Assembly: GCA_036310185.1 (NCBI GenBank)
Contig: JAXJSH010000033.1
Location: forward strand, 3,126-67,125
Direction of reading: 5' to 3'
Length of the DNA stretch: 64,000 nt
Source of the DNA: JALENY01 sp036310185
GTDB taxonomy: Bacteria; Bacillota; Clostridia; Lachnospirales; Lachnospiraceae
Part shown: in pieces, positions 1 through 8,957 of the stretch
How the letters are laid out: every line of letters starts with the position of its first letter
How positions within the stretch are numbered: the stretch's first letter is position 1
Translations under genes and position numbers: made by a program
The notes under the pieces: generated by a model
What the model was told of the DNA's origin: nothing
What the model saw: only the letters and a program-made list of their open reading frames with translations
Database searches by the model: none

Positions 1-1307
1 TGACCTGGACGGTTACCATTCGCGATGATGTGAAGTTTACGGATGGGGAAAAACTGACAGCAGAGGATGTGGCTTTTACATACAATAAGGTGAAAGAATT
101 GAGTACGGTAAATGATTTCACCATGATGAAAGAGGCAGTCGCTGTGAATGAGACTACAGTGGAATTTCACATGGAAACGCCCTATTCCATCTGGCCCTAC
201 ACAATGGCGGTAGTCGGAATCCTTCCGGAACACGCATATGATGAGAATTACGGACAGAATCCGATTGGCTCCGGTCCATATATCATGAAGCAGTGGGATA
301 AAGGGCAGCAGGTTATCTTTGAGGCAAATCCGGATTATTACGGAGGAGAACCGGAGATTAAGAAACTGACGGTTCTGTTTATGGAAGAGGACGCGGCGCT
401 TGCAGCAGCGATGGCGGGACAGGTGGATGTGGCACATACGGCGGCGTCTTACAGCGAAGAAGTGCTGGATGGCTACCATCTGGAAAGCATTGCGAGCGTT
501 GATAATCGGGGATTTAACCTTCCGGCCACGGAGGCGGAAGAGGTGGATGGTCTGGTGATTGGAAATGATTTTACCAGCGATGTGAATGTACGCCGTGCCA
601 TTAACATTGCCATCGACCGGGAAGAAATGATTGAAAATGTTTTGAATGGATATGGTTCAGCGGCATACAGCGTATGTGACGGCATGCCATGGTATAACGA
701 AGCATGTGAAGTAGAATATGACCCGGAAGAGGCAATGCGGATTCTGGACGGGGCAGGCTGGACAGAAGGGGCTGACGGTATTCGTGAAAAAGACGGTGTA
801 AAAGCAGAATTTACACTGATGTTCAATCCGGGTGATTCCGTTCGTCAGGCACTGGCGGAAGACACGGCCAATCAGCTGCGTGAAATCGGCATTTCCGTGA
901 CGACAGAAGGGGCAGGCTGGGATGTGGCTTATGATAAGGCGCAGTCTCAGGCTTTGATCTGGGGTTGGGGTGCCCATACACCGATGGAGTTTTATAATAT
1001 TTATCATTCCATGAGTGAAACGGGACTTGCGGAACTGTCACCATACGCCAACGATACAGTTGATCAGTATATGGACGAGGCCCTTCAGTGCACGGATGTG
1101 GAAGAATCTTATGAACTTTGGAAAAAAGCCCAGTGGGATGGAAGGACAGGCGTCAGTCAGGATGGAGACATCCCGTGGATCTGGCTCTGCAATGTGGATC
1201 ATCTGTATTTTATCCGTGATGGACTCAGCATCGGGGAACAGAAGATTCACCCGCATGGACATGGCTGGTCCCTTGTCAATAATGTAGACCAGTGGAAATG
1301 GAGCTAA
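1..1307 (+). CDS. ABC importer substrate-binding protein, SBP_bac_5 family (5' end missing)
   Basis: Extracellular solute receptor of a peptide/nickel-type ABC importer; the gene enters from the left edge, so the signal peptide and N-terminus are not visible. The open frame already runs from base 3 (TWTVTIRDD), so the first internal ATG at 30 is not the start. The family-typical block DGEKLTAEDVAFTYNKV is at the visible start, followed by GSGPYIMKQW and the late block NVRRAINIAIDREEMI near visible residue 185. It is the first gene of a five-gene operon with two permeases and two ATPases. Substrate could be peptide or nickel (NikA-like); nickel would fit the CODH/ACS genes further on, but that link is inference. 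Confidence 0.85.
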   Translation, partial: TWTVTIRDDVKFTDGEKLTAEDVAFTYNKVKELSTVNDFTMMKEAVAVNETTVEFHMETPYSIWPYTMAVVGILPEHAYDENYGQNPIGSGPYIMKQWDKGQQVIFEANPDYYGGEPEIKKLTVLFMEEDAALAAAMAGQVDVAHTAASYSEEVLDGYHLESIASVDNRGFNLPATEAEEVDGLVIGNDFTSDVNVRRAINIAIDREEMIENVLNGYGSAAYSVCDGMPWYNEACEVEYDPEEAMRILDGAGWTEGADGIREKDGVKAEFTLMFNPGDSVRQALAEDTANQLREIGISVTTEGAGWDVAYDKAQSQALIWGWGAHTPMEFYNIYHSMSETGLAELSPYANDTVDQYMDEALQCTDVEESYELWKKAQWDGRTGVSQDGDIPWIWLCNVDHLYFIRDGLSIGEQKIHPHGHGWSLVNNVDQWKWS

Positions 1308-1316
1308 GAATAACCT

Positions 1317-2309
1317 ATGAAAAAGACCTTGATTTTTGCAGGGAAAAACATAATAAGAGTAATTCTGCTGCTGTTTACGGTGAGTGTGCTGACCTTTACG
1401 CTGGTCAGTATATCGCCCATAGATCCCCTTCAGGCGAATGTGGGGCAGGCGGCCCTTGGCAGCATGAGTCAGGAACAGAAAGAAAAACTGGAATCCTACT
1501 GGGGTGTGGATACGCCCCCGGTGGAACGGTATTGGAACTGGGCAAAAGATCTCCTGAAAGGTGATATGGGTGAGTCGCTCCTGTATCGTCAGTCCGTGAC
1601 AAACGTGATTGGTGTGAAACTGGCCAATTCCTTATTTTTGATGGCGCTTGCCTGGGTTATTTCCGGGGTACTTGGCTTTGTGCTTGGTGTGCTGGCCGGT
1701 ATAAATCGGGGCAGGCTCATTGACAAATTTGTAAAAGGCTATTCGCTGGTCATCGCCAGCACACCATCTTTCTGGCTGGCTCTTCTGCTTTTGCTGATAT
1801 TTGGTGTGTGGCTGAAAGTTCTGCCAATCGGTCTCAGCGTACCAATTGGTGTTGAGGCCAGCGGAGTTACTTTTCTGGATCGGGTGCAGCATGCGATTTT
1901 GCCTGCGCTTACGCTGAGTATTACGGGTGTATCAAATATAGCGCTGCATACCAGAGAAAAAATGATTGATATTATGGAGAGTGAATATGTGCTTTTTGCC
2001 CGTGCAAGAGGTGAAACCACAGGAAGTATTTTGAAAAATCATGCGCTGCGAAACGTATTGCTTCCCGCAATTACCCTTCAGTTTGCCTCCATCAGTGAGA
2101 TCATCGGCGGTTCGGTTCTGGTGGAACAGGTATTTTCTTATCCGGGGCTTGGTCAGGCAGCAGTAACGGCAGGTCTTGGCAGTGATGTGCCGCTTTTGAT
2201 GGGAATTACTCTGGCAACCGCCGCAATTGTATTTATTGGAAACATGATCGCCAATCTTTTATATGGTGTCGTGGACCCGAGAATCCGAAAAGGAGGGCAG
2301 GGCGCATGA
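1317..2309 (+). CDS. ABC transporter permease, NikB/DppB-like
   Basis: 330 aa inner-membrane permease of the peptide/nickel importer. It shows an N-terminal membrane segment (residues about 8-30), a periplasmic stretch (QANVGQAALGS to the membrane), then about five more hydrophobic segments. The EAA-type cytoplasmic loop that contacts the ATPase is visible around residues 222-245 (ARARGETTGSILKNHALRN). The length is usual for the family. It starts ten bases after the receptor gene and its stop overlaps the next permease by four bases (ATGA), the sign of a translationally coupled operon. Family membership is clear; the substrate is not. Confidence 0.85.
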   Translation: MKKTLIFAGKNIIRVILLLFTVSVLTFTLVSISPIDPLQANVGQAALGSMSQEQKEKLESYWGVDTPPVERYWNWAKDLLKGDMGESLLYRQSVTNVIGVKLANSLFLMALAWVISGVLGFVLGVLAGINRGRLIDKFVKGYSLVIASTPSFWLALLLLLIFGVWLKVLPIGLSVPIGVEASGVTFLDRVQHAILPALTLSITGVSNIALHTREKMIDIMESEYVLFARARGETTGSILKNHALRNVLLPAITLQFASISEIIGGSVLVEQVFSYPGLGQAAVTAGLGSDVPLLMGITLATAAIVFIGNMIANLLYGVVDPRIRKGGQGA

Positions 2310-3127
2310 AGGTAAATCAGAGAAAGAAAACCATACTGCTTCTTGTTATATCGGTCACCTTTCTGACAGTTGTGGCCATAGCCGGCATCTTTTTGAAGGA
2401 AAGTGCCATGGTCACGGATTTTTCGAGAAAAAATCTGGCTCCCTGTCTGAAATATCCCTTCGGAACGGACTGGCTGGGCAGAGATATGTTCAAAAGAACG
2501 ATTACCGGCTTGTCCATGAGTATTCTGATCGGTGTGCTGGCAGCAGGCGTGAGTGCGGTCATCGCATTTATTCTCGGGACAATGGCGGCCACTCTTGGAA
2601 AAAAAGTGGATTCGGCAATTTCTTTTATAATCGATACGATTATGGGAATTCCGCATATTTTGCTGCTAATTCTGATTTCGTATGCAGCTGGAAAAGGGCT
2701 GAAAGGTGTCATCATCGGTGTGGCACTGACACACTGGACTTCGCTGGCACGTCTGATCCGCGGTGAAGTGATGCAGTTAAAAGAGAGTGAATACATACAG
2801 ATCGCGGAAAAACTGGGACACAGCAAATGGAAAATAGCCATGAAACATATGGTTCCCCATTTGCTGCCCCAGTTCATTGTGGGACTGGTGCTTATGTTCC
2901 CGCATGCGATTCTGCATGAGGCCAGTATTACTTTTCTGGGATTCGGGCTTTCTGTGGAGCAGCCCGCAATCGGAATCATTTTATCTGAGAGCATGAAATA
3001 TATGATTACCGGAAAATGGTGGCTGGCACTTTTTCCAGGGCTTATCCTGGTGCTTACGGTTGTGCTTTTTGAGATGGCGGGAACGTCACTTCGAAAACTG
3101 CTGGATCCGTCCAGTGCCCATAAGTAA
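2306..3127 (+). CDS. ABC transporter permease, NikC/DppC-like
   Basis: 273 aa second permease of the same importer. One N-terminal membrane segment (residues about 9-28) is followed by the short extracellular motif YPFGTDWLGRDMF, characteristic of DppC/NikC permeases, and then five hydrophobic segments. The EAA loop is at about residues 160-180 (AEKLGHSKWKIAMKHMVPH). It forms the channel as a heterodimer with the preceding permease, to which it is coupled by a four-base overlap. Confidence 0.85.
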   Translation: MKVNQRKKTILLLVISVTFLTVVAIAGIFLKESAMVTDFSRKNLAPCLKYPFGTDWLGRDMFKRTITGLSMSILIGVLAAGVSAVIAFILGTMAATLGKKVDSAISFIIDTIMGIPHILLLILISYAAGKGLKGVIIGVALTHWTSLARLIRGEVMQLKESEYIQIAEKLGHSKWKIAMKHMVPHLLPQFIVGLVLMFPHAILHEASITFLGFGLSVEQPAIGIILSESMKYMITGKWWLALFPGLILVLTVVLFEMAGTSLRKLLDPSSAHK

Positions 3128-3222
3128 AAGATTGAAAATAATGTTTTCGGGCAGCAGCTGTTCCGGGTGAAATAAATACAGGAGAGCATGCTGCAGAAAA
3201 ACGGAAAGAAACAGGAAGAACG

Positions 3223-4182
3223 ATGAGTTGTCTGAATAAACGACATATATTAGAAATTGAAGATTTGTCCATTACTTTTTCGCAATATGAAAAAGGTCTG
3301 AATCAGGTGGAACTGCCGGTCATTTCCAATCTGAATGTATCGGTGCACGAGGGAGAGATCGTGGCGGTGATCGGTTCCAGCGGTTCCGGGAAAAGCCTTC
3401 TGGCCCATGCAATATTGGGGCTTTTGCCGTATAATGCGTCCGTTTCCGGAAAAATATATTTTGACGATGAGGAACTGACGAAAGAACGCATTGAAAAACT
3501 GCGGGGAAATGAAATCGCTTTTGTGCCCCAGAGTACTAAATATCTGGATCCGCTCATGAAGGTGGGAAGACAGGTGCGGGGAAGCAGAAAAGGAAAAGAA
3601 ACCCTGGCCTTACAGAGAAAACTGTTTGAAGAATACGGGCTGGATCCGTCTGTGGAAGAAATGTATCCGTTTGCATGCTCCGGCGGTATGGAACGGCGTA
3701 TCCTTTTCCTGAGTGCCCTGATGGGGAATCCGGAACTGATCATTGCGGATGAACCGACTCCTGGTATGCAGCTGGAACTGGCAAAAAAATCCATGGAAGC
3801 ATTCCGCCGGTTTGCGGATAAAGGAAAAGGGGTACTTCTGATCACACATGATATTGAACTGGCGCTGGAAGTGGCAGACCGGATTGCCATTTTTTATGCG
3901 GGCACTACGGTGGAGGAAGCGCTGGTGACAGATTTTCAGTCGGAAGAACTGCTTCGCCACCCATATACAAAAGCCTTGTTCCGCGCCCTGCCCCAAAACG
4001 GTTTTCAGCCCCTTCCGGGCAATCAGCCTTATGTGAAAGATATGCCGAAGGGCTGTCCTTTTGGCCCCCGGTGTGAGTGGTATTCGGAAGAATGTCAGGG
4101 AGAAATCCCCATGAAGCTGGTGCGCTGCGGTCAGGTGCGCTGTGCAAAAATACAGGGAGAAACAGGAGGACATCACCATTGA
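3223..4182 (+). CDS. ABC transporter ATP-binding protein, NikD/DppD-like
   Basis: 319 aa ATPase of the importer. Walker A is GSSGSGKS (about residues 50-57), the signature is CSGGMERRI, and Walker B is LIIADEP, followed by an H-loop LLITHD. The D-loop reads PTPGMQ rather than the usual ALD-type sequence. A C-terminal oligopeptide-transporter domain has CPFGPRC plus three later cysteines, a pattern known to hold a metal or Fe-S site in DppD-type ATPases, and the protein ends in GGHHH, a possible metal-binding tail. A 95-bp gap with its own RBS separates it from the permease. It pairs with the next ATPase. Confidence 0.82.
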   Translation: MSCLNKRHILEIEDLSITFSQYEKGLNQVELPVISNLNVSVHEGEIVAVIGSSGSGKSLLAHAILGLLPYNASVSGKIYFDDEELTKERIEKLRGNEIAFVPQSTKYLDPLMKVGRQVRGSRKGKETLALQRKLFEEYGLDPSVEEMYPFACSGGMERRILFLSALMGNPELIIADEPTPGMQLELAKKSMEAFRRFADKGKGVLLITHDIELALEVADRIAIFYAGTTVEEALVTDFQSEELLRHPYTKALFRALPQNGFQPLPGNQPYVKDMPKGCPFGPRCEWYSEECQGEIPMKLVRCGQVRCAKIQGETGGHHH

Positions 4183-4775
4183 AACTGGAAGTAAAAGATA
4201 TCTGTTATTCCTATCAAAAAGGAAAAATGGTTCTGAATCATGTGAATCTGACCATAGAAAGTCATGAGCGGGTCGGAATTCTGGCACCGAGCGGAATCGG
4301 AAAAACCACTTTGTGTAAAATTATGGCCGGATATCTGAAACCGGACGAAGGTCAGATTCTTGTGGATGGCAGGCCGCTCCCGAAAAAAGGATACTGTCCG
4401 GTGCAGATGATCTGGCAGCACCCGGAGAAGGCGGTGAACCCGCGTCTGAAACTGAAGGAAATCATAGCGGACGGAGATGATGTGGAACCGGGAATCATAC
4501 AGGAACTTGGCATTGAGCCGGACTGGATGAACCGGTACCCGCAGGAATTGTCCGGCGGAGAACTGCAGCGTTTCTGTATTGCCAGAGCATTGGGAAAAGG
4601 CACAAAGTTTCTTCTGGCAGATGAGATCAGCACCATGCTGGATCTGATTACGCAGAGTCAGCTGTGGGAATTTCTTCTAAAAGAAGTAAAAAGAAGGGAA
4701 ATCGGACTGGCGGTGGTTTCACACAGTGAACCGCTGATCAGCGCCGTTACAACGAGAACCATATCTTTAATTTGA
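4179..4775 (+). CDS. ABC transporter ATP-binding protein, NikE/DppF-like, short form
   Basis: 198 aa ATPase. I place the start at TTG 4179 because AGGAGGA (4164-4170) lies eight bases upstream and the TTG overlaps the stop of the preceding ATPase (ATTGA), giving a K-L-E-V-K-D N-terminus. Walker A is APSGIGKTT, signature LSGGELQRF, Walker B FLLADEI, H-loop VVSHS. It ends just after the core domain and lacks the C-terminal extension of NikE/DppF (about 260 aa usual). Its TGA stop sits inside a fragment of a dispersed repeat (4772-4795), so the short end may be secondary. Confidence 0.78.
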   Translation: MKLEVKDICYSYQKGKMVLNHVNLTIESHERVGILAPSGIGKTTLCKIMAGYLKPDEGQILVDGRPLPKKGYCPVQMIWQHPEKAVNPRLKLKEIIADGDDVEPGIIQELGIEPDWMNRYPQELSGGELQRFCIARALGKGTKFLLADEISTMLDLITQSQLWEFLLKEVKRREIGLAVVSHSEPLISAVTTRTISLI

Positions 4776-4795
4776 CCTTTTGACCCTGGTATCAT
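4772..4795 (-). repeat. Fragment of dispersed two-hairpin repeat
   Basis: Read on the minus strand this matches the first bases of the short repeat copy at 38627-38672 (GATACCAGG, then GTCAAAAGGTCAAA). It overlaps the last codons of the NikE-like gene and provides its stop codon. The remainder of the element is absent. Confidence 0.6.
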
Positions 4796-4932
4796 AGTTA
4801 TAATTTGGAAAAAATTTTCAGAAAAATTACAAAAATAGAATGGAATTAAAGTATGAAAAACTACTTTAAAGAAAATATTAAAAATATGTGTGGACTAAGT
4901 GTAATTTAAGTAGTAAAATATTTATGTAAATG

Positions 4933-4979
4933 AGCCATCCAGAACGTAAAATATAATTCGGCATTCTGGATGGCTTTTT
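4933..4979 (+). terminator. Rho-independent terminator before the BMP gene
   Basis: A perfect 12-bp stem (AGCCATCCAGAA at 4933-4944 with its complement at 4964-4975), a 19-nt loop and five T's. It is only 26 bases from the BMP lipoprotein start, so it either ends the importer operon or acts as an attenuator in a leader. The 150 bases before it are very AT-rich and hold no recognised riboswitch. Confidence 0.8.
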
Positions 4980-5005
4980 AAAAACATCTTAAAGGAGGAT
5001 GATTT

Positions 5006-6202
5006 ATGAAAAAGAAAGTACTCAGTTTACTTCTTTGTGTTACTATGGCAGCTTCTCTGTTTGCCGGATGTAAAAGTGCGGTAGAGTCCGAGGAGGAAGA
5101 TTCAGCAGCAGAAGAATCCGCAGACGATGAAGCAGAGAAAGGGGAAAAAGAGACCGCCGGAATTCCGAAAGACGAAATCAAAGTTGGTTTTGTACATGTA
5201 TCGGATGCAAGTGATATGGGCTATACTTACAACCATGATCTTGGAACAAAAGCGATGCAGGAAGCACTTGGGCTGAGCGACGATCAGATCGTGAATAAGA
5301 TGAATGTTCCGGAAGGTGCAGAATGTGACACTGCGCTCAGAGAACTGGTAGATGCGGGATGCAATATCATTTTTGCAACCAGCTTCGGTTTTGAGGATTA
5401 TGTGCTGGAAGTTGCAGCTGAATATCCGGAAGTTCAGTTCTGTCATGCTACCGGCTATAAGGCAGCAGATTCCGGTCTTGACAATGTACACAATTATTTC
5501 GCATCTGTTTATGAAGCGCGTTATCTGGCAGGTATTGCAGCAGGTCTGAAAACAGAGACCAACAAAATTGGTTATGTAGCAGCATTTCCGTTTGCAGAGG
5601 TTATCAGCGGTTACACAGCATTCTATCTTGGTGCAAAAAGTGTTAACCCGGATGTGACCATGGATATCATGTACACCAACTCCTGGAATGATCCGACGGT
5701 TGAATCCCAGGTTGCCCAGGCTTTGATCGACCGTGGATGTGACGTTATATCTCAGCATTCCGACTCCACTGCACCGGCAACAACGGCTGAGCAGAACGGT
5801 GTATGGCAGTGTGGTTACAATGCAGATATGATCAGTGCAGCACCGCAGGCTTCTCTGATTTCTGCACGTATTGACTGGGGTATCTATGTAACAGAAGCTG
5901 TTCAGGCTATGATCGATGGTACCGAGATCCCGACTGACTGGTGTAAAGGTCTTGCAGATGGTGCGGTATACCTTTCTCCGCTGAATACAGACATTGCTGC
6001 TGAGGGAACCCAGGAAGCAATCGATGAAGCGGCAGCCAGACTGGAATCCGGTGAACTGCACGTATTTGAAGGTCCGCTGACCGGAACCAGCCCGGAAGGT
6101 GAAACAATTGAAATCGCGGAAGGTGACTACTACCATGAACAGGAAGAAGGATCTGCTCCGTCTTGGTGCTATATTGTAGAAGGATGTACCGTAGTTGAAT
6201 AA
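5006..6202 (+). CDS. BMP-family nucleoside-binding lipoprotein
   Basis: 398 aa receptor of a basic-membrane-protein type ABC importer, a family that mostly binds nucleosides. A lipoprotein signal with lipobox FAGC (Cys21) is followed by an acidic low-complexity linker (residues about 27-50, E/S/A/D-rich) and then the periplasmic-binding fold beginning KVGFVHVSDASDMGYTYNHD. The motifs IFATSFGF and QHSDSTAPA are typical of the family. It is preceded by AAGGAGG and followed by a strong terminator, so the abundant receptor can be made in excess over the ATPase and permeases downstream. Confidence 0.88.
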   Translation: MKKKVLSLLLCVTMAASLFAGCKSAVESEEEDSAAEESADDEAEKGEKETAGIPKDEIKVGFVHVSDASDMGYTYNHDLGTKAMQEALGLSDDQIVNKMNVPEGAECDTALRELVDAGCNIIFATSFGFEDYVLEVAAEYPEVQFCHATGYKAADSGLDNVHNYFASVYEARYLAGIAAGLKTETNKIGYVAAFPFAEVISGYTAFYLGAKSVNPDVTMDIMYTNSWNDPTVESQVAQALIDRGCDVISQHSDSTAPATTAEQNGVWQCGYNADMISAAPQASLISARIDWGIYVTEAVQAMIDGTEIPTDWCKGLADGAVYLSPLNTDIAAEGTQEAIDEAAARLESGELHVFEGPLTGTSPEGETIEIAEGDYYHEQEEGSAPSWCYIVEGCTVVE

Positions 6203-6213
6203 TGAATAACGGG

Positions 6214-6257
6214 GAGTCTGGCATATAATGGTATATGTATATGCCAGACTCTTTTTT
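6214..6257 (+). terminator. Terminator after the BMP lipoprotein gene
   Basis: A 14-bp perfect stem (GAGTCTGGCATATA at 6214-6227 with 6238-6251) followed by a T-run. Its place between receptor and ATPase suggests partial termination that sets receptor excess over the membrane complex. Confidence 0.85.
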
Positions 6258-6300
6258 CATCACAAAATAAAAGTAAGATTCTCTGAAGGAGGAAGAGGGC

Positions 6301-7863
6301 TTGGAAGAGGCAAAAAAACTGGCTGTTCAGATGAAAAATATCACCAAGACATTCGGCACAAAAGTTGTCGCAAACCGTGATGTGAATTTTGAACTGCGCA
6401 AAGGCGAAATCCTGGCATTGCTTGGTGAAAATGGAAGCGGGAAGACCACACTTATGAATACGCTGTCCGGTATTTATTTCCCGGATCACGGTTCCATTTG
6501 CATCAATGGGAAAGAGGAGACCATACGTTCTCCGAAAGATGCGTTTGATCTGGGGATCGGTATGATCCACCAGCATTTCAAGCTGGTCGATGTTATGACC
6601 GCTGCGGAAAATGTGGTGCTTGGACTGCCGGGCAAACTTATGCTGGACCGGAAGGCAGCAAATCAGAAAGTAAAAGAACTGGCGGATCGATACGGGTTTG
6701 AACTGGATCCCACAAAGAAGATTTACAACATGGCGGTTTCGGAAAAACAGACTGTTGAAATCATCAAAGTACTGTATCGCGGTGCGGACATTCTGATCCT
6801 GGATGAACCGACTGCCGTTCTGACACCGCAGGAAACGGAAAAACTGTTTGCTGTGCTTCGCAATATGAAAAAGGACGGAAAATCCATTATCATTATCACA
6901 CATAAGCTGCATGAGGTGCTTTCTATTTCCGACCGTGTCACCATTCTCAGAAAAGGTGAGTATATAGGTACCGTTAATACTGCCGGGACGGATCAGTCAG
7001 AGCTGACCGAAATGATGGTGGGAAGAAAAGTCAGCCTGGAAATTGATCGTCCGGAAGTGGAAAATAAGAGAGAAATCTTAAAAGTCATCGATCTGACCTG
7101 CTTAAACAGTGAGGGCGTAAAAGCGCTTGATTCTATTAATTTTTCTGCCTTTGGCGGAGAAATTCTCGGTGTCGCAGGCATAGCGGGAAGCGGTCAGAAA
7201 GAACTTTGCGAAGCCATTGCCGGTCTGTATCCGGCTGTTGGCGGTTCGGTTCTTTATGAGACCGAGGTAAATGGCGTGGTAGTCAAGGAACGCATTCTTG
7301 GACTGAAACCGGATGAAGTGTCGAAAAAGGGTATTTCCATGGCATTTGTTCCGGAAGACCGACTGGGAATGGGCCTTGTGGCCGGTATGGATATGACGGA
7401 CAATGTGATGCTGCGCGGTTACAAAGATAGCAAAGGTATTTTTGTAGACCGGAAACGCCCCAGAGAACTGGCGGAAAAACTGATCAAAGATCTGGAGATT
7501 GTAACACCTGGCGTAGAAACACCGGTTGGCCGTCTTTCCGGCGGTAATGTACAGAAAGTCCTTCTGGGACGGGAGATCGCATGTCAGCCCCGTGTGCTCA
7601 TTGTTGCATATCCGGTTCGGGGACTTGATATTAATTCCTCTTACCGCATTTACGATCTGCTCAATGAACAGAAGAAAAAAGGTGTCGCAGTTATATTTAT
7701 CGGTGAAGATCTGGACGTACTTATGGATATTTCCGATCGGCTTATGGTTCTTTGCGGCGGCCGTGTCAGCGGAATCGTTGACCCGCGTACCACCACAAAG
7801 GAGGACATCGGTCTTATGATGATTAAAGTAGCTGATCATGAGAAAGGGGAGGTGAAAGAATGA
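6301..7863 (+). CDS. Nucleoside ABC importer, double ATP-binding protein (NupO/BmpB-like)
   Basis: 520 aa with two fused nucleotide-binding domains, as in sugar and nucleoside (CUT2-like) importers. Domain 1 has Walker A GENGSGKT (about residues 41-48) and Walker B LILDEPTAVL. Domain 2 has the usual degenerate P-loop GIAGSGQKE and signature LSGGNVQKV; its Walker B region reads LIVAYPVRGLD. The start is TTG 6301, chosen because AAGGAGG ends about eight bases upstream and the reading frame has no better start. It overlaps the first permease by four bases. Confidence 0.87.
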   Translation: MEEAKKLAVQMKNITKTFGTKVVANRDVNFELRKGEILALLGENGSGKTTLMNTLSGIYFPDHGSICINGKEETIRSPKDAFDLGIGMIHQHFKLVDVMTAAENVVLGLPGKLMLDRKAANQKVKELADRYGFELDPTKKIYNMAVSEKQTVEIIKVLYRGADILILDEPTAVLTPQETEKLFAVLRNMKKDGKSIIIITHKLHEVLSISDRVTILRKGEYIGTVNTAGTDQSELTEMMVGRKVSLEIDRPEVENKREILKVIDLTCLNSEGVKALDSINFSAFGGEILGVAGIAGSGQKELCEAIAGLYPAVGGSVLYETEVNGVVVKERILGLKPDEVSKKGISMAFVPEDRLGMGLVAGMDMTDNVMLRGYKDSKGIFVDRKRPRELAEKLIKDLEIVTPGVETPVGRLSGGNVQKVLLGREIACQPRVLIVAYPVRGLDINSSYRIYDLLNEQKKKGVAVIFIGEDLDVLMDISDRLMVLCGGRVSGIVDPRTTTKEDIGLMMIKVADHEKGEVKE

Positions 7864-8957
7864 GTCGGACAGCAGAACATAAAGAGCCATTGATCCGTAT
7901 GGCAAAAAGGGACGCGATGGATCCGAAAAAAGCATGGCTCATTCGTGGAATCGCTTTTCTGGGGGCTTTGCTCACAGGTGCACTGCTGATTCTTGTGTTG
8001 GGTCATAACCCGATTCTGGTATATAAAGATATGGTTGTAGGTGCATTTGGATCAAAGACCGTTATTTATGAAACCGTAAAACTTACCGTACCGCTTCTGA
8101 TTACCGCCATCGGTATTTCTTTTGCATTCAAAATGAAGTTCTGGAACATCGGAGCGGAAGGCCAGATCCTTGTGGGCGCGGTTGCCGCCGGATATTTTGG
8201 ATTGTTTATGGCAAGCGTACTTCCCAAGATCCCGCTTGTTATCTGTATGATGGTTTCTTCCATGCTGGCAGGCGGTCTCTATGGACTTCTTCCGGCAGTC
8301 TGCAAGGCAAAATGGGGTACAAATGAAACACTGTTTACGCTGATGCTGAACTACATTGCCCTTGCATTTATCAAATATCTGATGAATGGTCCGTGGAAAG
8401 CAAAGGGCAGCAGTTTCCCGAAGATCGATATGCTGCACAAGGGTGCACGACTGACAAAGGTACTGGGTGTGCACTGGGGATGGATCGTGGCATTGATCCT
8501 TGTCGTCGCATCCTGGATCTATTTTAACAAAACAAAGCAGGGTTACGAAATTGCTGTTGTAGGTGAAAGCAACAATACAGCCCGTTACGCCGGCATCAAT
8601 GTAAGTAAGGTATTTATTCGCACCATGTTCCTGTCCGGTGCTTTGTGCGGTCTGGTAGGTATGTTCCAGGTAGCCGGAGCAGACTACACCATCACAGAGA
8701 GCACAGCGGGCGGAGTCGGATTTACCGCGATCACTGTAGCATGGCTGGCAAAAATGAATCCCTATGGAATGCTTCTGGTTGCGGCATTTATTGCTATGCT
8801 GGAACGCGGTTCCAATACCATTCAGACGATTTACAAGATTCCCGCATCGGCATCCGAACTGCTGACCGGTATTATCCTGTTTTTCATGCTTGGCTGCGAA
8901 TTTTTTATCACATATAAACTGATTCTTCGCGGAAGAAAGGAGGAGAAAAATGCTTAG
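7860..8957 (+). CDS. Nucleoside ABC importer permease 1 (NupP-like)
   Basis: 365 aa, about nine or ten membrane segments, belonging to the BPD_transp_2 (branched-chain/ribose/nucleoside) permease family. The conserved block FWNIGAEGQILVGAVAAG (residues about 95-112) and the loop EIAVVGESNNTARYAGI near residue 230 are family hallmarks. ATGA overlap with the ATPase and eight-base overlap with the second permease show translational coupling. Confidence 0.87.
   Translation: MSRTAEHKEPLIRMAKRDAMDPKKAWLIRGIAFLGALLTGALLILVLGHNPILVYKDMVVGAFGSKTVIYETVKLTVPLLITAIGISFAFKMKFWNIGAEGQILVGAVAAGYFGLFMASVLPKIPLVICMMVSSMLAGGLYGLLPAVCKAKWGTNETLFTLMLNYIALAFIKYLMNGPWKAKGSSFPKIDMLHKGARLTKVLGVHWGWIVALILVVASWIYFNKTKQGYEIAVVGESNNTARYAGINVSKVFIRTMFLSGALCGLVGMFQVAGADYTITESTAGGVGFTAITVAWLAKMNPYGMLLVAAFIAMLERGSNTIQTIYKIPASASELLTGIILFFMLGCEFFITYKLILRGRKEEKNA

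Noticed and set aside
4796..4932. Possible purine riboswitch ahead of the nucleoside importer
   Set aside because: The conserved loop and three-way junction sequences of the purine aptamer are absent; the leader is only AT-rich with a terminator.
5102..6136. Minus-strand frame of 344 codons opposite the BMP gene
   Set aside because: Antisense shadow of a well-recognised lipoprotein gene; no RBS or domain.
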